From: Leptospira koniambonensis | GTDB lineage: Bacteria; Spirochaetota; Leptospiria; Leptospirales; Leptospiraceae | Reading direction: 5' to 3' | Assembly (NCBI RefSeq): GCF_004769555.1 | Contig: NZ_RQFY01000001.1 | Coordinates: forward strand, 744,001 to 808,000 | DNA length: 64,000 nt | Shown: piece by piece, positions 46,601-55,930 of the stretch | How the letters are laid out: the number at the start of each line of letters is the position of its first letter | How positions within the stretch are numbered: position 1 is the stretch's first letter | Notes under the pieces: generated by a model | Told to the model about the DNA's origin: nothing | The model's input: the letters and a program-made list of their open reading frames with translations, nothing else | Database searches by the model: none | Program-made: the position numbers and the translations under genes

Positions 46601-48715
46601 TTATTGGAACAAGCGAAGAAGTAATCCGCCGTGTTGAACGAAGAATTCAGCAAATACTAAGCTTGTAATCGCCATCAATTTAATCAAAATATTGATAGAA
46701 GGACCGGAAGTATCTTTTAAAGGATCTCCTACGGTATCTCCTACAACTGCAGCTTTGTGTTGGTCAGAACCTTTTCCACCAGCAGCTTTTTCGATATATT
46801 TTTTAGCGTTGTCCCAACCACCACCTGAGTTTGCAGAAGAGATTGCAAGAACCACACCCGCTACCAATGCTCCAGCTAAAACACCAGATAAAGATTTAAT
46901 TCCGAATAAGTAACCTACTACGATCGGAGTTAAAAGAACTAAAAGTCCCGGAAGGATCATTTCTCTTAAAGCTGCAGTGGTGGAAATATCCACGCATCTT
47001 TTGTAATCAGGTTTTGCTTTTCCTTCCATGATCCCAGGAATCTCACGGAATTGTTTTCTAACTTCTTCTACCATGTCTACAGCAGCTTTACCTACTGATT
47101 TCATAGTCATTGCAGTGAAAACGAATGGAAGCATAGCTCCGAAAAGTAATCCGCCAAAAACTTCTGCATCTAAGATGTCCAGACCAGTAGTCTTGGTTCT
47201 TGTGATGAATGCAGCAAATAATGCCAAGGAAGTTAAAGCAGCAGAACCAATCGCAAATCCTTTTCCGATTGCAGCAGTAGTGTTACCAGCAGCATCCAAG
47301 GTATCTGTACGATTACGAACTTCTTTTCCGAGTTCTGCCATCTCAGCGATACCACCCGCGTTATCCGAAACCGGACCGTAAGCGTCGATAGTTAGACCGA
47401 TTGCGATAGTGGAGATCATTCCAAGAGCAGCAATTGCGATCCCATACATTCCCGCCAAAATATTAGCAGTAACGATTGTGATAACAAGAAGGATCACAGG
47501 AACCACAGAACTCTGGTAACCTAATGCGAGTCCGTAAATAATGTTTGTAGCAGCCCCAGTTTTAGAAGCGTCTACAACTTCTCTTACAGGCTTATAAGAA
47601 TGAGAAGTATAATACTCAGTGATCAAACCGATGAACATTCCAGAGAACAAACCAACGATCAATGAGATGTAAACATTCCATTTACCAATTGTTTTTCCAG
47701 CGATCTCGAAAGAATCCACCATGTATTTATCAGTTACAAAATACATGATCGCACCAACGATCAGAGTAGAAACCCAAAGTTGGATCTTTAGGACCTTCTC
47801 CACATTTCCTCCTTCTTTCACAGAAGCGATGAAGGAAGTTAAAAGAGAAGCAGGGATCCCGAAAGCGGAGATCAAAAGTGGATATAAAAGAGCGTCAGTA
47901 TTTCCAGAAAGAGCAGTTGCAGTTGCGCCGATCACAAGAGCAGCACAAGTTGCCTCAGCACAGGAACCGAAAAGGTCAGCACCCATACCAGCAACGTCAC
48001 CTACGTTATCTCCCACGTTATCAGCAATAGTCGCAGGATTTCTAGGATCATCCTCAGGAATTCCTTTCTCTACTTTACCTACTAAGTCAGCACCAACATC
48101 AGCAGCTTTGGTGTAAATCCCGCCGCCCACTCTTCCGAAAAGAGCCACAGCAGAACCACCCAGACCGAAACCAGCCAGAGCTTCCATTAGGAAAAGAGTT
48201 CCTACGTTTTGGAATAAATGAGTATAAAGTTGGAAAAGCCCGATCATACCGGAAACAGCAAGACCAACCAGACCAAATCCCATAACCGCGCCAGAATCAA
48301 AAGCGACTCTGAAAGCCTTGGTCATGGAAGTTTTAGCTGCTTGAGCAGTACGAACGTTTCCGATGGTCGCAATCTTCATTCCGATAAAACCCGAAAGGCA
48401 GGAGATAAGCGCTCCTGATACGAAAGCGATCGCAGTAAACAACCCGTCGTTAAAATCCGGAGTTTCCGGATTGTCCAAAAGGAAGAAGATCAGAACTGCC
48501 ATAAAGGCGATAAAAAGAGAAATGGTCTTGTATTCTCTTATGAGAAAAGCCATAGCTCCTTCGGAGATTGCGGAAGAAATTTCGATTAATTTCTTGGATT
48601 CTTGGTCTTTTCCGCCCTCAGTTCCGATTTGGATCCTGGTGACCTTTAATGCGTAAACTACGGCGGTCAAAATAGCCAGGACGGCAAAAGCCAGAATAAT
48701 GGTTACCGAATTCAT
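46601..48715 (-). CDS. hppA: Membrane-bound pyrophosphatase, potassium-dependent class
   Basis: 704 residues with about 16 membrane helices. It couples pyrophosphate hydrolysis to outward transport of H+ (or Na+). Active-site blocks: [54 protein letters not shown]. The block [15 protein letters not shown] has Ala where potassium-independent enzymes have Lys, which places it in the K+-dependent class, where both H+ and Na+ pumps occur. The ATG follows AGAGG. It stands alone with a strong terminator. Confidence 0.95.
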   Translation of the reverse strand: MNSVTIILAFAVLAILTAVVYALKVTRIQIGTEGGKDQESKKLIEISSAISEGAMAFLIREYKTISLFIAFMAVLIFFLLDNPETPDFNDGLFTAIAFVSGALISCLSGFIGMKIATIGNVRTAQAAKTSMTKAFRVAFDSGAVMGFGLVGLAVSGMIGLFQLYTHLFQNVGTLFLMEALAGFGLGGSAVALFGRVGGGIYTKAADVGADLVGKVEKGIPEDDPRNPATIADNVGDNVGDVAGMGADLFGSCAEATCAALVIGATATALSGNTDALLYPLLISAFGIPASLLTSFIASVKEGGNVEKVLKIQLWVSTLIVGAIMYFVTDKYMVDSFEIAGKTIGKWNVYISLIVGLFSGMFIGLITEYYTSHSYKPVREVVDASKTGAATNIIYGLALGYQSSVVPVILLVITIVTANILAGMYGIAIAALGMISTIAIGLTIDAYGPVSDNAGGIAEMAELGKEVRNRTDTLDAAGNTTAAIGKGFAIGSAALTSLALFAAFITRTKTTGLDILDAEVFGGLLFGAMLPFVFTAMTMKSVGKAAVDMVEEVRKQFREIPGIMEGKAKPDYKRCVDISTTAALREMILPGLLVLLTPIVVGYLFGIKSLSGVLAGALVAGVVLAISSANSGGGWDNAKKYIEKAAGGKGSDQHKAAVVGDTVGDPLKDTSGPSINILIKLMAITSLVFAEFFVQHGGLLLRLFQ

Positions 48716-48816
48716 TCAGGGAAACCTCTTGTTTTTTTTTAAAATTTCCGATGGATTAAAAAGATGGGACCTGTGTGTGCCAAAGCTAAGGAGAAGACCG
48801 AAGAGGGCTACCACTG

Positions 48817-49998
48817 ATGAGACGTACACTTTCCATTTGGTTCTTTTTAGTTATTTGCACTATAAAATCGGTCCTGGCCTTGAGTTCAACCTTTTCTTGG
48901 GAAGAGCTGATCCAGCAGGCAGCGGAAGAAGCTTTACGAGGCAGATACCAACAAGCGTTAGAAAAATTACAGATCGCTGACGAAACAGGAGAGCCCAGAG
49001 ACTTCCGTTATTATTGGATTTTAGGAAAATCCCAAAAAGGAAAGGGAGAAGAATTAGAAGCCCTTAAATCTTACGAAACAAGCCTTCGATTAAATCCGGA
49101 CCAAACCAAATTATTGGAAGAAATGACGGATTTGTATGATTCACTCAGATTTCCAGATAAGGCACTTAACACCGCTCGGGTAATTTTATCCAGAGATCCA
49201 GAGAATAGAAATCTCAGATACAAGGCATTACTTTGGTCTTCTCGGATCGGAGATATTGAATATTATAAAGCTACTTTAAAAGAATTGGAATCTTCCAATC
49301 CATACTTAGCGGAAGAACAAGCTCTATTAGATGAGATCTCAGGTTTCCAAAAATCAGGAAAAATAGAAGATTCCATCGCAAGATGTAAAAGATTCCTCCC
49401 CTTCTTTCCCAGAAATAAAAATCTACATAGACTTTGTATCTTATCTTATAAATCCAAAGATCCTAATTTATATGAAGAAGGATTACTACAAAGAGCAAAT
49501 ATCTTTAGGGAAGAACCAATCTTTCATCATATCTTAAGTATGGAATATTTGGACCAGAGACGATTTGTGGAATCCGCAAGCCTAGCGAGAAGAGGACTTT
49601 TACTTTCTCTCAGAAAAAATCTTTTTCCAGATAAAGATTACCTTCTTCCTTTAAGAAGATATTATATACAAATTGGATCCGACTCTGGAGTTTTAGGAAC
49701 AGAACTTTTAGAAGAGATTATTCGCACAAAAAAAAGTCCAAGCGTAGAAGAATGGAACGTACTACTCAAACATTCTTCTTACAGTTGGGAGGTATTGGCA
49801 TTTGCACTCAGATCTGTAGCAGAAACAGAACCAGAAGAATCTGCTCTTATCATCTCCAAAGAATGGAAGGACATGTATAAAAATCTAAAAGTTTTAGAAC
49901 TGGAGAAGGACCTTTCCAGATATGCAGGGCCTTATAGTTTAGACAAAACTTTTCAATTCTATTTAGAAACAGGTTATTCTCTCGCAGAAACGGAATAA
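48817..49998 (+). CDS. Exported TPR protein
   Basis: 393 residues. Signal peptide about 1-22 (LSIWFFLVICTIKSVLALS). Four or more TPR-like pairs follow: EEALRGRYQQALEKLQIADETGEPRDF, YWILGKSQKGKGEELEALKSYETSLRLNPDQ, LYDSLRFPDKALNTARVILSRDPEN. TPR arrays bind proteins; location is probably periplasmic. Divergent from hppA. Not related in sequence to the TPR protein at 13.7 kb in any way I can see. Confidence 0.78.
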   Translation: MRRTLSIWFFLVICTIKSVLALSSTFSWEELIQQAAEEALRGRYQQALEKLQIADETGEPRDFRYYWILGKSQKGKGEELEALKSYETSLRLNPDQTKLLEEMTDLYDSLRFPDKALNTARVILSRDPENRNLRYKALLWSSRIGDIEYYKATLKELESSNPYLAEEQALLDEISGFQKSGKIEDSIARCKRFLPFFPRNKNLHRLCILSYKSKDPNLYEEGLLQRANIFREEPIFHHILSMEYLDQRRFVESASLARRGLLLSLRKNLFPDKDYLLPLRRYYIQIGSDSGVLGTELLEEIIRTKKSPSVEEWNVLLKHSSYSWEVLAFALRSVAETEPEESALIISKEWKDMYKNLKVLELEKDLSRYAGPYSLDKTFQFYLETGYSLAETE

Positions 49999-50075
49999 GT
50001 TTTGGAATAAAATCCTTGCCTCTCCAACCAGTACATTTTCAATTATTTTCGTACTGAGAAAGACACATAACTTAC

Positions 50076-50720
50076 ATGAGAGAATTTATATTCATCCAAA
50101 CGATCCTTCTTTTTTTATCAAATTGTATCATTAGCTACACAGACTTTCCTAAGAAGGAAAAACCTAATAATGGAATGATCTATTTCAGTATAGAAGATCC
50201 TAAAGATTGGAATCCTCACGAAAGAAGAAAAGAATTTCTAAAAAGAGGCTGGAAAGAATTAGAATTAGATCGCTCTCCACAAAAAGAGAAAGATCGTATC
50301 CATTTTTTGATCAGCAGATTTCCAGGTTTAAGTAGATCTGAATCTGATGTAAGACGTGCCCTCGCCGAAAAAGGTTGGAAAGAAATAGAAAATTATCCTC
50401 CTGAAAAAGGATATTATATTGATATGAAGTCTTCTCAAAAAGATCCTTCCTTGACTGCGATGATCTTTTTGTATCTATCCTATGCCAGTTTCACGATCTT
50501 ACCTTCTTATAGCGGAAAAGACGGTGCAAATATTACATTTACCGTATATAAAGATAATTCTGTTTTAAAAACCTTCGAATATGAGATTACTAGAAAAGTA
50601 TTCGTTTGGATACTCACACTGCCAGTTCTTTGGTTAAATTACATGTATCCTACAGAAGCAGAAGCATACCAAGCAGTGATAGACCAATTCGAGTCTGATC
50701 TATATTCTTCTAAACTATAA
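50076..50720 (+). CDS. Lipoprotein of unknown function
   Basis: 214 residues with a lipobox LLFLSNC (Cys17). The mature part is charged, with internal resemblance between KEFLKRGWKELELD (about 50) and RRALAEKGWKEIENY (about 95), which could be a short repeat. A hydrophobic segment near residues 175-190 (VFVWILTLPVLWLNY) may cross or touch the membrane. No family recognised. 77 nt after the TPR gene, same strand. Confidence 0.6.
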   Translation: MREFIFIQTILLFLSNCIISYTDFPKKEKPNNGMIYFSIEDPKDWNPHERRKEFLKRGWKELELDRSPQKEKDRIHFLISRFPGLSRSESDVRRALAEKGWKEIENYPPEKGYYIDMKSSQKDPSLTAMIFLYLSYASFTILPSYSGKDGANITFTVYKDNSVLKTFEYEITRKVFVWILTLPVLWLNYMYPTEAEAYQAVIDQFESDLYSSKL

Positions 50721-50722
50721 TA

Positions 50723-51859
50723 TTAAGGTGCAGGTGCCTTAGGGTCCAAAAGATATTCTATCATAGCAAGTATCCTTTCAGGAGGCATAGGCCTTGTAAA
50801 ATAGTGATCATTTCGAAAAGAAGGATATACCAGGCTCCCAGGATGAATAGAATCTGATAAAAGAATGATTCCGTCGTTCGGACCGTAATTCATTAAGAAA
50901 TTATAATATGGACGCGCCCTTTCCGTAACATGACGAAAAAGAGGAACCCCCACTAAATTGATCATCTTGATCCCATTGGGAAGTTTCCAATCTCTATCTA
51001 AAGGAGCATCTTCTCCCTTTCGGATAGATAAAAACCCATCCCAGTCATATCCTTTGAAGAAAAAATAACTCCTTACTTCTAGTTTGGTCCAAAAATCGTT
51101 CAGGATCCCTTCTATCATTCTGGAACCTTTTAAGATCCCACCTATACTATACCAGCCCTTGACTTTTTTAAAATAAGACTCATTTCCACATCTTTCGATT
51201 GCCATCCTAAAATCGGAAGAACCCTTACTAGGAGAAGCGACTATAACTGTTTCTTCTGGATTCGAAACCTCTAAGTATTCGCAGATAATCTTTGCATTTT
51301 CACGCACATCGCCAACTTGGCCTATAGGAATTAGATCGGAACGGATCCCTACAGAAGCCACCATCTTACGAATAGAAGCTCCATCCGCTCCTACACTTGG
51401 ATTATCCGCATAGAACATTCCAGGGACCATTGCAAGTACGATCTTTTTGGAAGAAAAGTCAGGACGTTTTTTAGAAAATTCCTGCTCCTTCTTATCCAAA
51501 TATTCAAGAAACTTTTTATTCTTTGGATCATTGATAATCCTATGATAAAAAATTGCGGCACCCTTATCTATATCCTCAGTCTCTTCTGAAACTTTTAAAA
51601 GATTTTCTTCCGTTAATTTATCTAATGAGTTTAATTCAGGATAAGATTTAGAAGCCCAATCCAAGTAAGCCTTCTCATCCTCGCAAAGATTTTTAACTCT
51701 ATATGCAGGAGTATCACAGGAAACTTTTTTCATTTCAGGAGTTGTATCAGAAACCTTCAGGTCCCCATCTGCTCTTCCACTACAAAAGTTAGAAAAAAGA
51801 AATATAAAAAATAATAAGGATATATTAGAACACCAGCGTAGCATATTTTTGGGTTTCAT
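50723..51859 (-). CDS. Putative alpha/beta-hydrolase-like lipoprotein
   Basis: 378 residues. The signal ends SNFC (Cys26). A central part has an alpha/beta pattern: VLAMVPGMFY, then IVASPSKGSSDF, where SPSKG may be a nucleophile elbow of the form SxSxG instead of GxSxG; later GPNDGIILLSD (acid) and RNDHYF (His) fit the order of a catalytic triad. The match to a lipase/esterase fold is inferred from order alone. Convergent with the gene at 50720, 2-nt gap. Confidence 0.55.
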   Translation of the reverse strand: MKPKNMLRWCSNISLLFFIFLFSNFCSGRADGDLKVSDTTPEMKKVSCDTPAYRVKNLCEDEKAYLDWASKSYPELNSLDKLTEENLLKVSEETEDIDKGAAIFYHRIINDPKNKKFLEYLDKKEQEFSKKRPDFSSKKIVLAMVPGMFYADNPSVGADGASIRKMVASVGIRSDLIPIGQVGDVRENAKIICEYLEVSNPEETVIVASPSKGSSDFRMAIERCGNESYFKKVKGWYSIGGILKGSRMIEGILNDFWTKLEVRSYFFFKGYDWDGFLSIRKGEDAPLDRDWKLPNGIKMINLVGVPLFRHVTERARPYYNFLMNYGPNDGIILLSDSIHPGSLVYPSFRNDHYFTRPMPPERILAMIEYLLDPKAPAP

Positions 51860-52020
51860 CTAAGAAGGAAATACGAGAGGAGAAAATTAAGGAAATAGAA
51901 AAAAGGTCGTGCAAAATTAAAATTTACACGACCCTTAAAAACCGTTTCCAAAAAAGATCAGAAGATGATCAAATCGGAAACACCGATAGTTTTGTTCGTT
52001 ATAAACGAACTAGGAGATAA

Positions 52021-52347
52021 TTAATCTCCGTAAGCTATCGTACAGTTGGAAACGTAAACGGATCCAAGAACGTTAGATCTGTTGAAATCAATGGACTTAA
52101 CCACTTTGATCCCGCCTTTTTTAGCAGCAGCTTTAATACCTGCGTCTCCTGTTGCGATCAGGCTTAAAATAGAAGATGCACAAGCTTCTCCTGATTTTTC
52201 ACCGATTCCGTCTTTTTGAGAGTTGTCTCTGTTGAAGATGGTCGCGTTGTCGGTTACGTTAGTGTATAATGATCCGTAAACGAAAGGTATACAATTGGTT
52301 AAAGAAACCAATACTAACGCTGTAGCCAATAACATGATTTTTCTCAT
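52021..52347 (-). CDS. TRL-like family lipoprotein
   Basis: 108 residues. Lipobox LTNC (Cys19). The mature part carries the TRL-like signature: SLYTNVTDNATIF near 26-38, GEKSGEACASSILSLIATGDAGIKAAAKKGGI, and a final YVSNCTIAYGD; the Cys in GEACA and in SNCT are probably paired. Family function is unknown. Stands alone. Confidence 0.85.
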   Translation of the reverse strand: MRKIMLLATALVLVSLTNCIPFVYGSLYTNVTDNATIFNRDNSQKDGIGEKSGEACASSILSLIATGDAGIKAAAKKGGIKVVKSIDFNRSNVLGSVYVSNCTIAYGD

Positions 52348-52769
52348 CGAATCTATCTCCGTGACTATATTACTTTTTGTTTATTTTCGCTTAGTTTTGC
52401 GTGATGATTTGGATCCGAAAATTTTTCGGGAAGAAGTAAAAGCATAAAAAGGAAACATCTTACCTTCTTTGAAAAGTTTTAAGAAGGTAAAAACTCAAGA
52501 GAGGATCATCTTTTTGAAAAGATTCGAGTCAAGATTTAAAAAAAGAAAAATAACAAAAAAACTACAAATACAGTATTTCGAATAGGAGACAAAAATCATA
52601 TTTAAAAGTTTTATTCGAACTATCTGCAAATGCGGACGGAAGTTAGAAAAAAATTTTCCGATTATCCGCGATTTTGCGAGCAAACAAACCTCATAGCAAA
52701 AAATTCTTTCCAAAGGAGAGAACTTTTCCGTTATCACGAAGGCGAATGTTATGTTTTCTTTAATTCTGG

Positions 52770-52799
52770 TTGACATCTTCTTTTCTTAGGAATTTTATA
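52770..52799 (+). promoter_or_regulatory. Promoter of the DUF3015 genes
   Basis: TTGACA (52770-52775) with an AT-rich -10 TTTATA at 52794-52799 (18-nt spacer), 35 nt before the ATG, plus an AAGGAAGGAGAGG ribosome site at 52814-52826. The region 52348-52769 is AT-rich with no supported gene; a 93-codon minus-strand frame there looks like chance. Confidence 0.5.
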
Positions 52800-52833
52800 T
52801 TTTCCGATTAAAAAAGGAAGGAGAGGTTCATTT

Positions 52834-53328
52834 ATGAAAAAAGAACTTCTATCGCTAGGATTAGTCGGATTACTCTGCTTGTCCTCGGGAATTTCAGTCT
52901 CTGCCGCAGACTACGGTGTAGCAGGTTGCGGATTCGGGTCTCTGGTTTTTAAAGAAAACAAAGGTGGTCACCAAATTTTAGCGGCTACTACAAACGGTAC
53001 ATCTGGTAGCCAAACTTTCGGTATCACTACTGGAACTTTGGGATGTGCTACTGATGGATTGGTCCAAAAAGAAAAAGTACAAGAAGTATTTGTTTCCCTT
53101 AACTTCAATTCTTTGGAAGCTGAAATGGCACAAGGAAAAGGAGAAAAATTAGAAGCACTTTCAGGACTTCTTGGCTGTTCCACTAACGGAACTGCACAAT
53201 TGGGAGAATACACTAAGTCTAATTTCGACGTATTGTATACCCAAGAAACAACTCCTTCTTCTTTACTTAGCGCGGTAAAAGACGGGATCAGAAAAGACGC
53301 AGTGCTCTCTAAGAGCTGCAAAATTTAA
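52834..53328 (+). CDS. DUF3015 protein, first copy
   Basis: 164 residues with a signal peptide ending SVSAA. The mature part begins YGVAGCGFGSLVFKENKGG, then ATTNGTSGSQTFGITTGTLGCATDG, the typical DUF3015 pattern (Gly-Cys-Gly-x-Gly-Ser start, TFGITSGTLGC), and ends LSKSCKI. Four Cys, probably two disulphides. Function unknown, secreted or periplasmic. Strong ribosome site and promoter; about half of residues match the next copy by eye. Confidence 0.9.
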   Translation: MKKELLSLGLVGLLCLSSGISVSAADYGVAGCGFGSLVFKENKGGHQILAATTNGTSGSQTFGITTGTLGCATDGLVQKEKVQEVFVSLNFNSLEAEMAQGKGEKLEALSGLLGCSTNGTAQLGEYTKSNFDVLYTQETTPSSLLSAVKDGIRKDAVLSKSCKI

Positions 53329-53339
53329 GGAGATAACTC

Positions 53340-53819
53340 ATGAAAAGAATATTAGCAGTATCTCTATTTCTCGCTTTAGTAGCTTCTCCACTTTACGTAG
53401 CTTCCGCTAAACATGGCGCTGCAGGTTGTGGTTTAGGTTCTATCGTAATCACTGAGAATAAAAAAATTCACCAAGTGATCGCGGCTACCGTAAACGGAAC
53501 TGTTGGAAACCAGACTTTCGGAATTTCTACAGGAACTTTGGGATGTGAGACCAGCGGTTTTTCTCAAAAACAAGCTGAACAACAGATCTTTGTTCACATG
53601 AACTTCCAATCTTTGGAGCAAGAATTTGCAAAAGGTTCTGGTGAAAAAATGGAAGCATTCGCTTCTTTAATGGGTTGTTCCGATATGGGAACTTTCGGAA
53701 AAGTAGGAAAAGAAAAATTCTCCGCACTTTTCGACCAAAACACTCCGGATTCCTTTTTGGAAAAAATGAGATTCGAAGTAGCAAACAACTCTGCTTTAGT
53801 CGGAAGTTGCAAAATCTGA
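53340..53819 (+). CDS. DUF3015 protein, second copy
   Basis: 159 residues, tandem paralogue of the first copy: signal peptide, GAAGCGLGSIVITENKKIHQ, TFGISTGTLGCETSG, final VGSCKI. An AAGGAGATAACTC site lies before the ATG, 11 nt after the first copy. Tandem DUF3015 genes beside a DUF4105 gene suggest a recurring envelope module. Confidence 0.9.
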   Translation: MKRILAVSLFLALVASPLYVASAKHGAAGCGLGSIVITENKKIHQVIAATVNGTVGNQTFGISTGTLGCETSGFSQKQAEQQIFVHMNFQSLEQEFAKGSGEKMEAFASLMGCSDMGTFGKVGKEKFSALFDQNTPDSFLEKMRFEVANNSALVGSCKI

Positions 53820-53843
53820 TCACACCTTTTAAATAAGGCCTAT

Positions 53844-53869
53844 TTCCCTTCTCCAAATGGAGAAGGGAA
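53844..53869 (+). terminator. Hairpin between DUF3015 pair and DUF4105 gene
   Basis: TTCCCTTCTCC (53844-53854) and GGAGAAGGGAA (53859-53869) form an 11-bp stem with a 4-nt loop, followed by TATTTG. It could end or attenuate the transcript before the next gene, which lies 24 nt on. Confidence 0.55.
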
Positions 53870-53893
53870 TATTTGTTCAATCTAAAACTTTAA

Positions 53894-55930
53894 GTGCCAT
53901 TCAAGTCCTATTCTCTTTTTATAATATTCATTCTATTCTCTATCTCCGGGATTTTCAGCTCTTCACATGCAAAGGGCACCGAAAAGATCCTAGAATACCA
54001 AAAATTGGCAGAGACCAAAAAACTTTGGGAAGATAGATACTGGATACTTCTATTACATTATACTAAAACCACATTCGGGAACTGGATAAGCGAGGCGGAC
54101 TCCCCTTCTTTTTTTCTTTCAAAAGAAGGAAGAAAAAATCCTGAAGAAGAACTTCTCTCTGCGATCGAAGCATTTATGACAGAATCGTCCGCTCTTCCAG
54201 GAGAAGAAAATTGGATGCATCCAGCATGTAAATTCCCGGAAAGAAAAAGATGGATCCAAGAAAAACTTTCTATACCTGATTCAGATTTTGCAAAGGTTGA
54301 TTGTACTAGATTCGAAAAATGGTTCTCAACTCTTAACCCAAAAGGTGCAAAAATCATATTCGCTTCTTATTATATGAATGCTCCAGCTTCTATCTTTGGT
54401 CATACTCTTTTAAAATTGGATTCAGGTGATCAAAATAGAAAAGAAATTTTAGAATATTCTGTGAATTATGCAGCAAACGCAGATCCTGAATCTACAAATG
54501 CGATCGTGTATTCTATTTTTGGTTTATTTGGCGGATATCCAGGGACCTTCTCCTTATTCCCTTATTATGTTAAAATTGCAGAATATAATGATATAGAAAG
54601 CAGAGATCTTTGGGAATACGAGTTAGATCTAAAAGAGGAAGAAGTTAGAAGAATGACAAGGCATCTCTGGGAATTGGGAGCTGCCACATTCGATTATTAT
54701 TTTTTAGACGAGAATTGTTCTTATCATTTATTTTCTTTGATAGAAGTAGCAAGACCAAGTCTTTATCTTAGAGACAAGGCTCCTTTCGTAATCCCCGGTG
54801 ATACTGTTAAAAAGTATATTGAGCAAGCAGGTCTTGTAAAAGATATCAAATATAGACCTTCTCTACATAGCAAAATTATCCAAAAACTCAGAAAGATGAA
54901 TGATGATGAAAAAGATCTTTATGAAAGCGTAATGAATGACGGAAATATATCTCTTTTGACAAATAAGGAGCCTGACCCTAAGATCAGGACTTCTTTTCTT
55001 TCGGATACGATCTTAGATTCTTTTCGTTATAAAAAAGCAGAAGGAGATTCTCCTAAGGAATGGGACCAAACTTATAAACAATTACTTTTGTTCAGAAGTA
55101 AACTTCCAACTGATTATGAAGATTCAGGATATTCTACCATCACTCAAAGTCCTCATGTGGGTCATGGAAGTTCTGCATTGTATAATGAGGTTGGGACTTC
55201 CAGCTTAGGAAATTTTATAGGTTTCGGCTATAGAGCAGCAGTTCATGACCTTTTGAATACTGATCAAGGTTATATTCCAAATTCTTCTGTGGATTATTTT
55301 TCTTTTAAGGCAAGGTATTACAAGGATTCTAAAAAACTTCATCTAGAAGAATTTCATCTGATCAGACTTCTTTCTTTAACTCCTTATAATTCGCTCGGTC
55401 GTTCTGTTTCTTATTTTGTGGATTCAGGGACAGATTCTTCCGTATATGAAAAGAAAGGAAACAAAGAAGATAGACAAAATCTGGAATGGCAGGCATTACT
55501 TCGCCCGCAAGATCTTTCTTATACTCTCTATAGACTGGATGATGTTTCTAAATCTGAAAAATACGAAAGAGTTACGAATGCAAATATAGAAACCACATTT
55601 GGTTATAGTTTTCAGGACCAGTTTTCAGAAGGCCCTAAACGTTTTTTATTCTCTGCTCAGGCTGGAGCAAAAGTAAGATATAATGGTAAATACGATACGA
55701 ATGCGATTGTAGCTCCTCAAATTGCAGCTTATTGGATCGCTAATTTTGATTCTTTTAAAGCAGTATTATCTTTGCATTATTATACTTTTTCCATTTACGG
55801 AGTCCCGGATGATTACAAGGCGCAATTAGGATTTCGTTATGCGATCCACGCCAATCATGAATTAAGATTAGAGGCGAAAGCCCAAAGGAATTATAATGAA
55901 GCCAGCTTCTCCTATGTGTATCAATTTTAA
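53894..55930 (+). CDS. DUF4105 (Lnb N-terminal-like) protein with C-terminal barrel
   Basis: 678 residues, GTG start. Signal peptide about 1-26. Residues 40-330 form the DUF4105 domain: IFASYYMNAPASIFGHTLLKLD with His170 and FLDENCSYHLFSLIEVARP with Cys275, a likely Cys/His pair of the NlpC/P60-like type; C112 and C137 are additional. The family includes Lnb, described as a lipoprotein N-acyltransferase in Bacteroides. From about 410 the chain has barrel-like strands (FSFKARYY, FLFSAQAGAKVRYNG, AVLSLHYYTFSIYG) and ends SFSYVYQF, as outer-membrane barrels do. Protease or acyltransferase, membrane-embedded, is inferred. Confidence 0.85.
   Translation: MPFKSYSLFIIFILFSISGIFSSSHAKGTEKILEYQKLAETKKLWEDRYWILLLHYTKTTFGNWISEADSPSFFLSKEGRKNPEEELLSAIEAFMTESSALPGEENWMHPACKFPERKRWIQEKLSIPDSDFAKVDCTRFEKWFSTLNPKGAKIIFASYYMNAPASIFGHTLLKLDSGDQNRKEILEYSVNYAANADPESTNAIVYSIFGLFGGYPGTFSLFPYYVKIAEYNDIESRDLWEYELDLKEEEVRRMTRHLWELGAATFDYYFLDENCSYHLFSLIEVARPSLYLRDKAPFVIPGDTVKKYIEQAGLVKDIKYRPSLHSKIIQKLRKMNDDEKDLYESVMNDGNISLLTNKEPDPKIRTSFLSDTILDSFRYKKAEGDSPKEWDQTYKQLLLFRSKLPTDYEDSGYSTITQSPHVGHGSSALYNEVGTSSLGNFIGFGYRAAVHDLLNTDQGYIPNSSVDYFSFKARYYKDSKKLHLEEFHLIRLLSLTPYNSLGRSVSYFVDSGTDSSVYEKKGNKEDRQNLEWQALLRPQDLSYTLYRLDDVSKSEKYERVTNANIETTFGYSFQDQFSEGPKRFLFSAQAGAKVRYNGKYDTNAIVAPQIAAYWIANFDSFKAVLSLHYYTFSIYGVPDDYKAQLGFRYAIHANHELRLEAKAQRNYNEASFSYVYQF

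Noticed and set aside
47028..47381. 117-codon plus-strand frame opposite hppA, and several others there
   Set aside because: Antisense reading of a strongly conserved pyrophosphatase gene; composition is the mirror of its codons.
52495..52776. 93-codon minus-strand open frame in the DUF3015 upstream gap
   Set aside because: No ribosome site, atypical composition, overlaps the promoter of the DUF3015 genes; the region is simply AT-rich with few stops.
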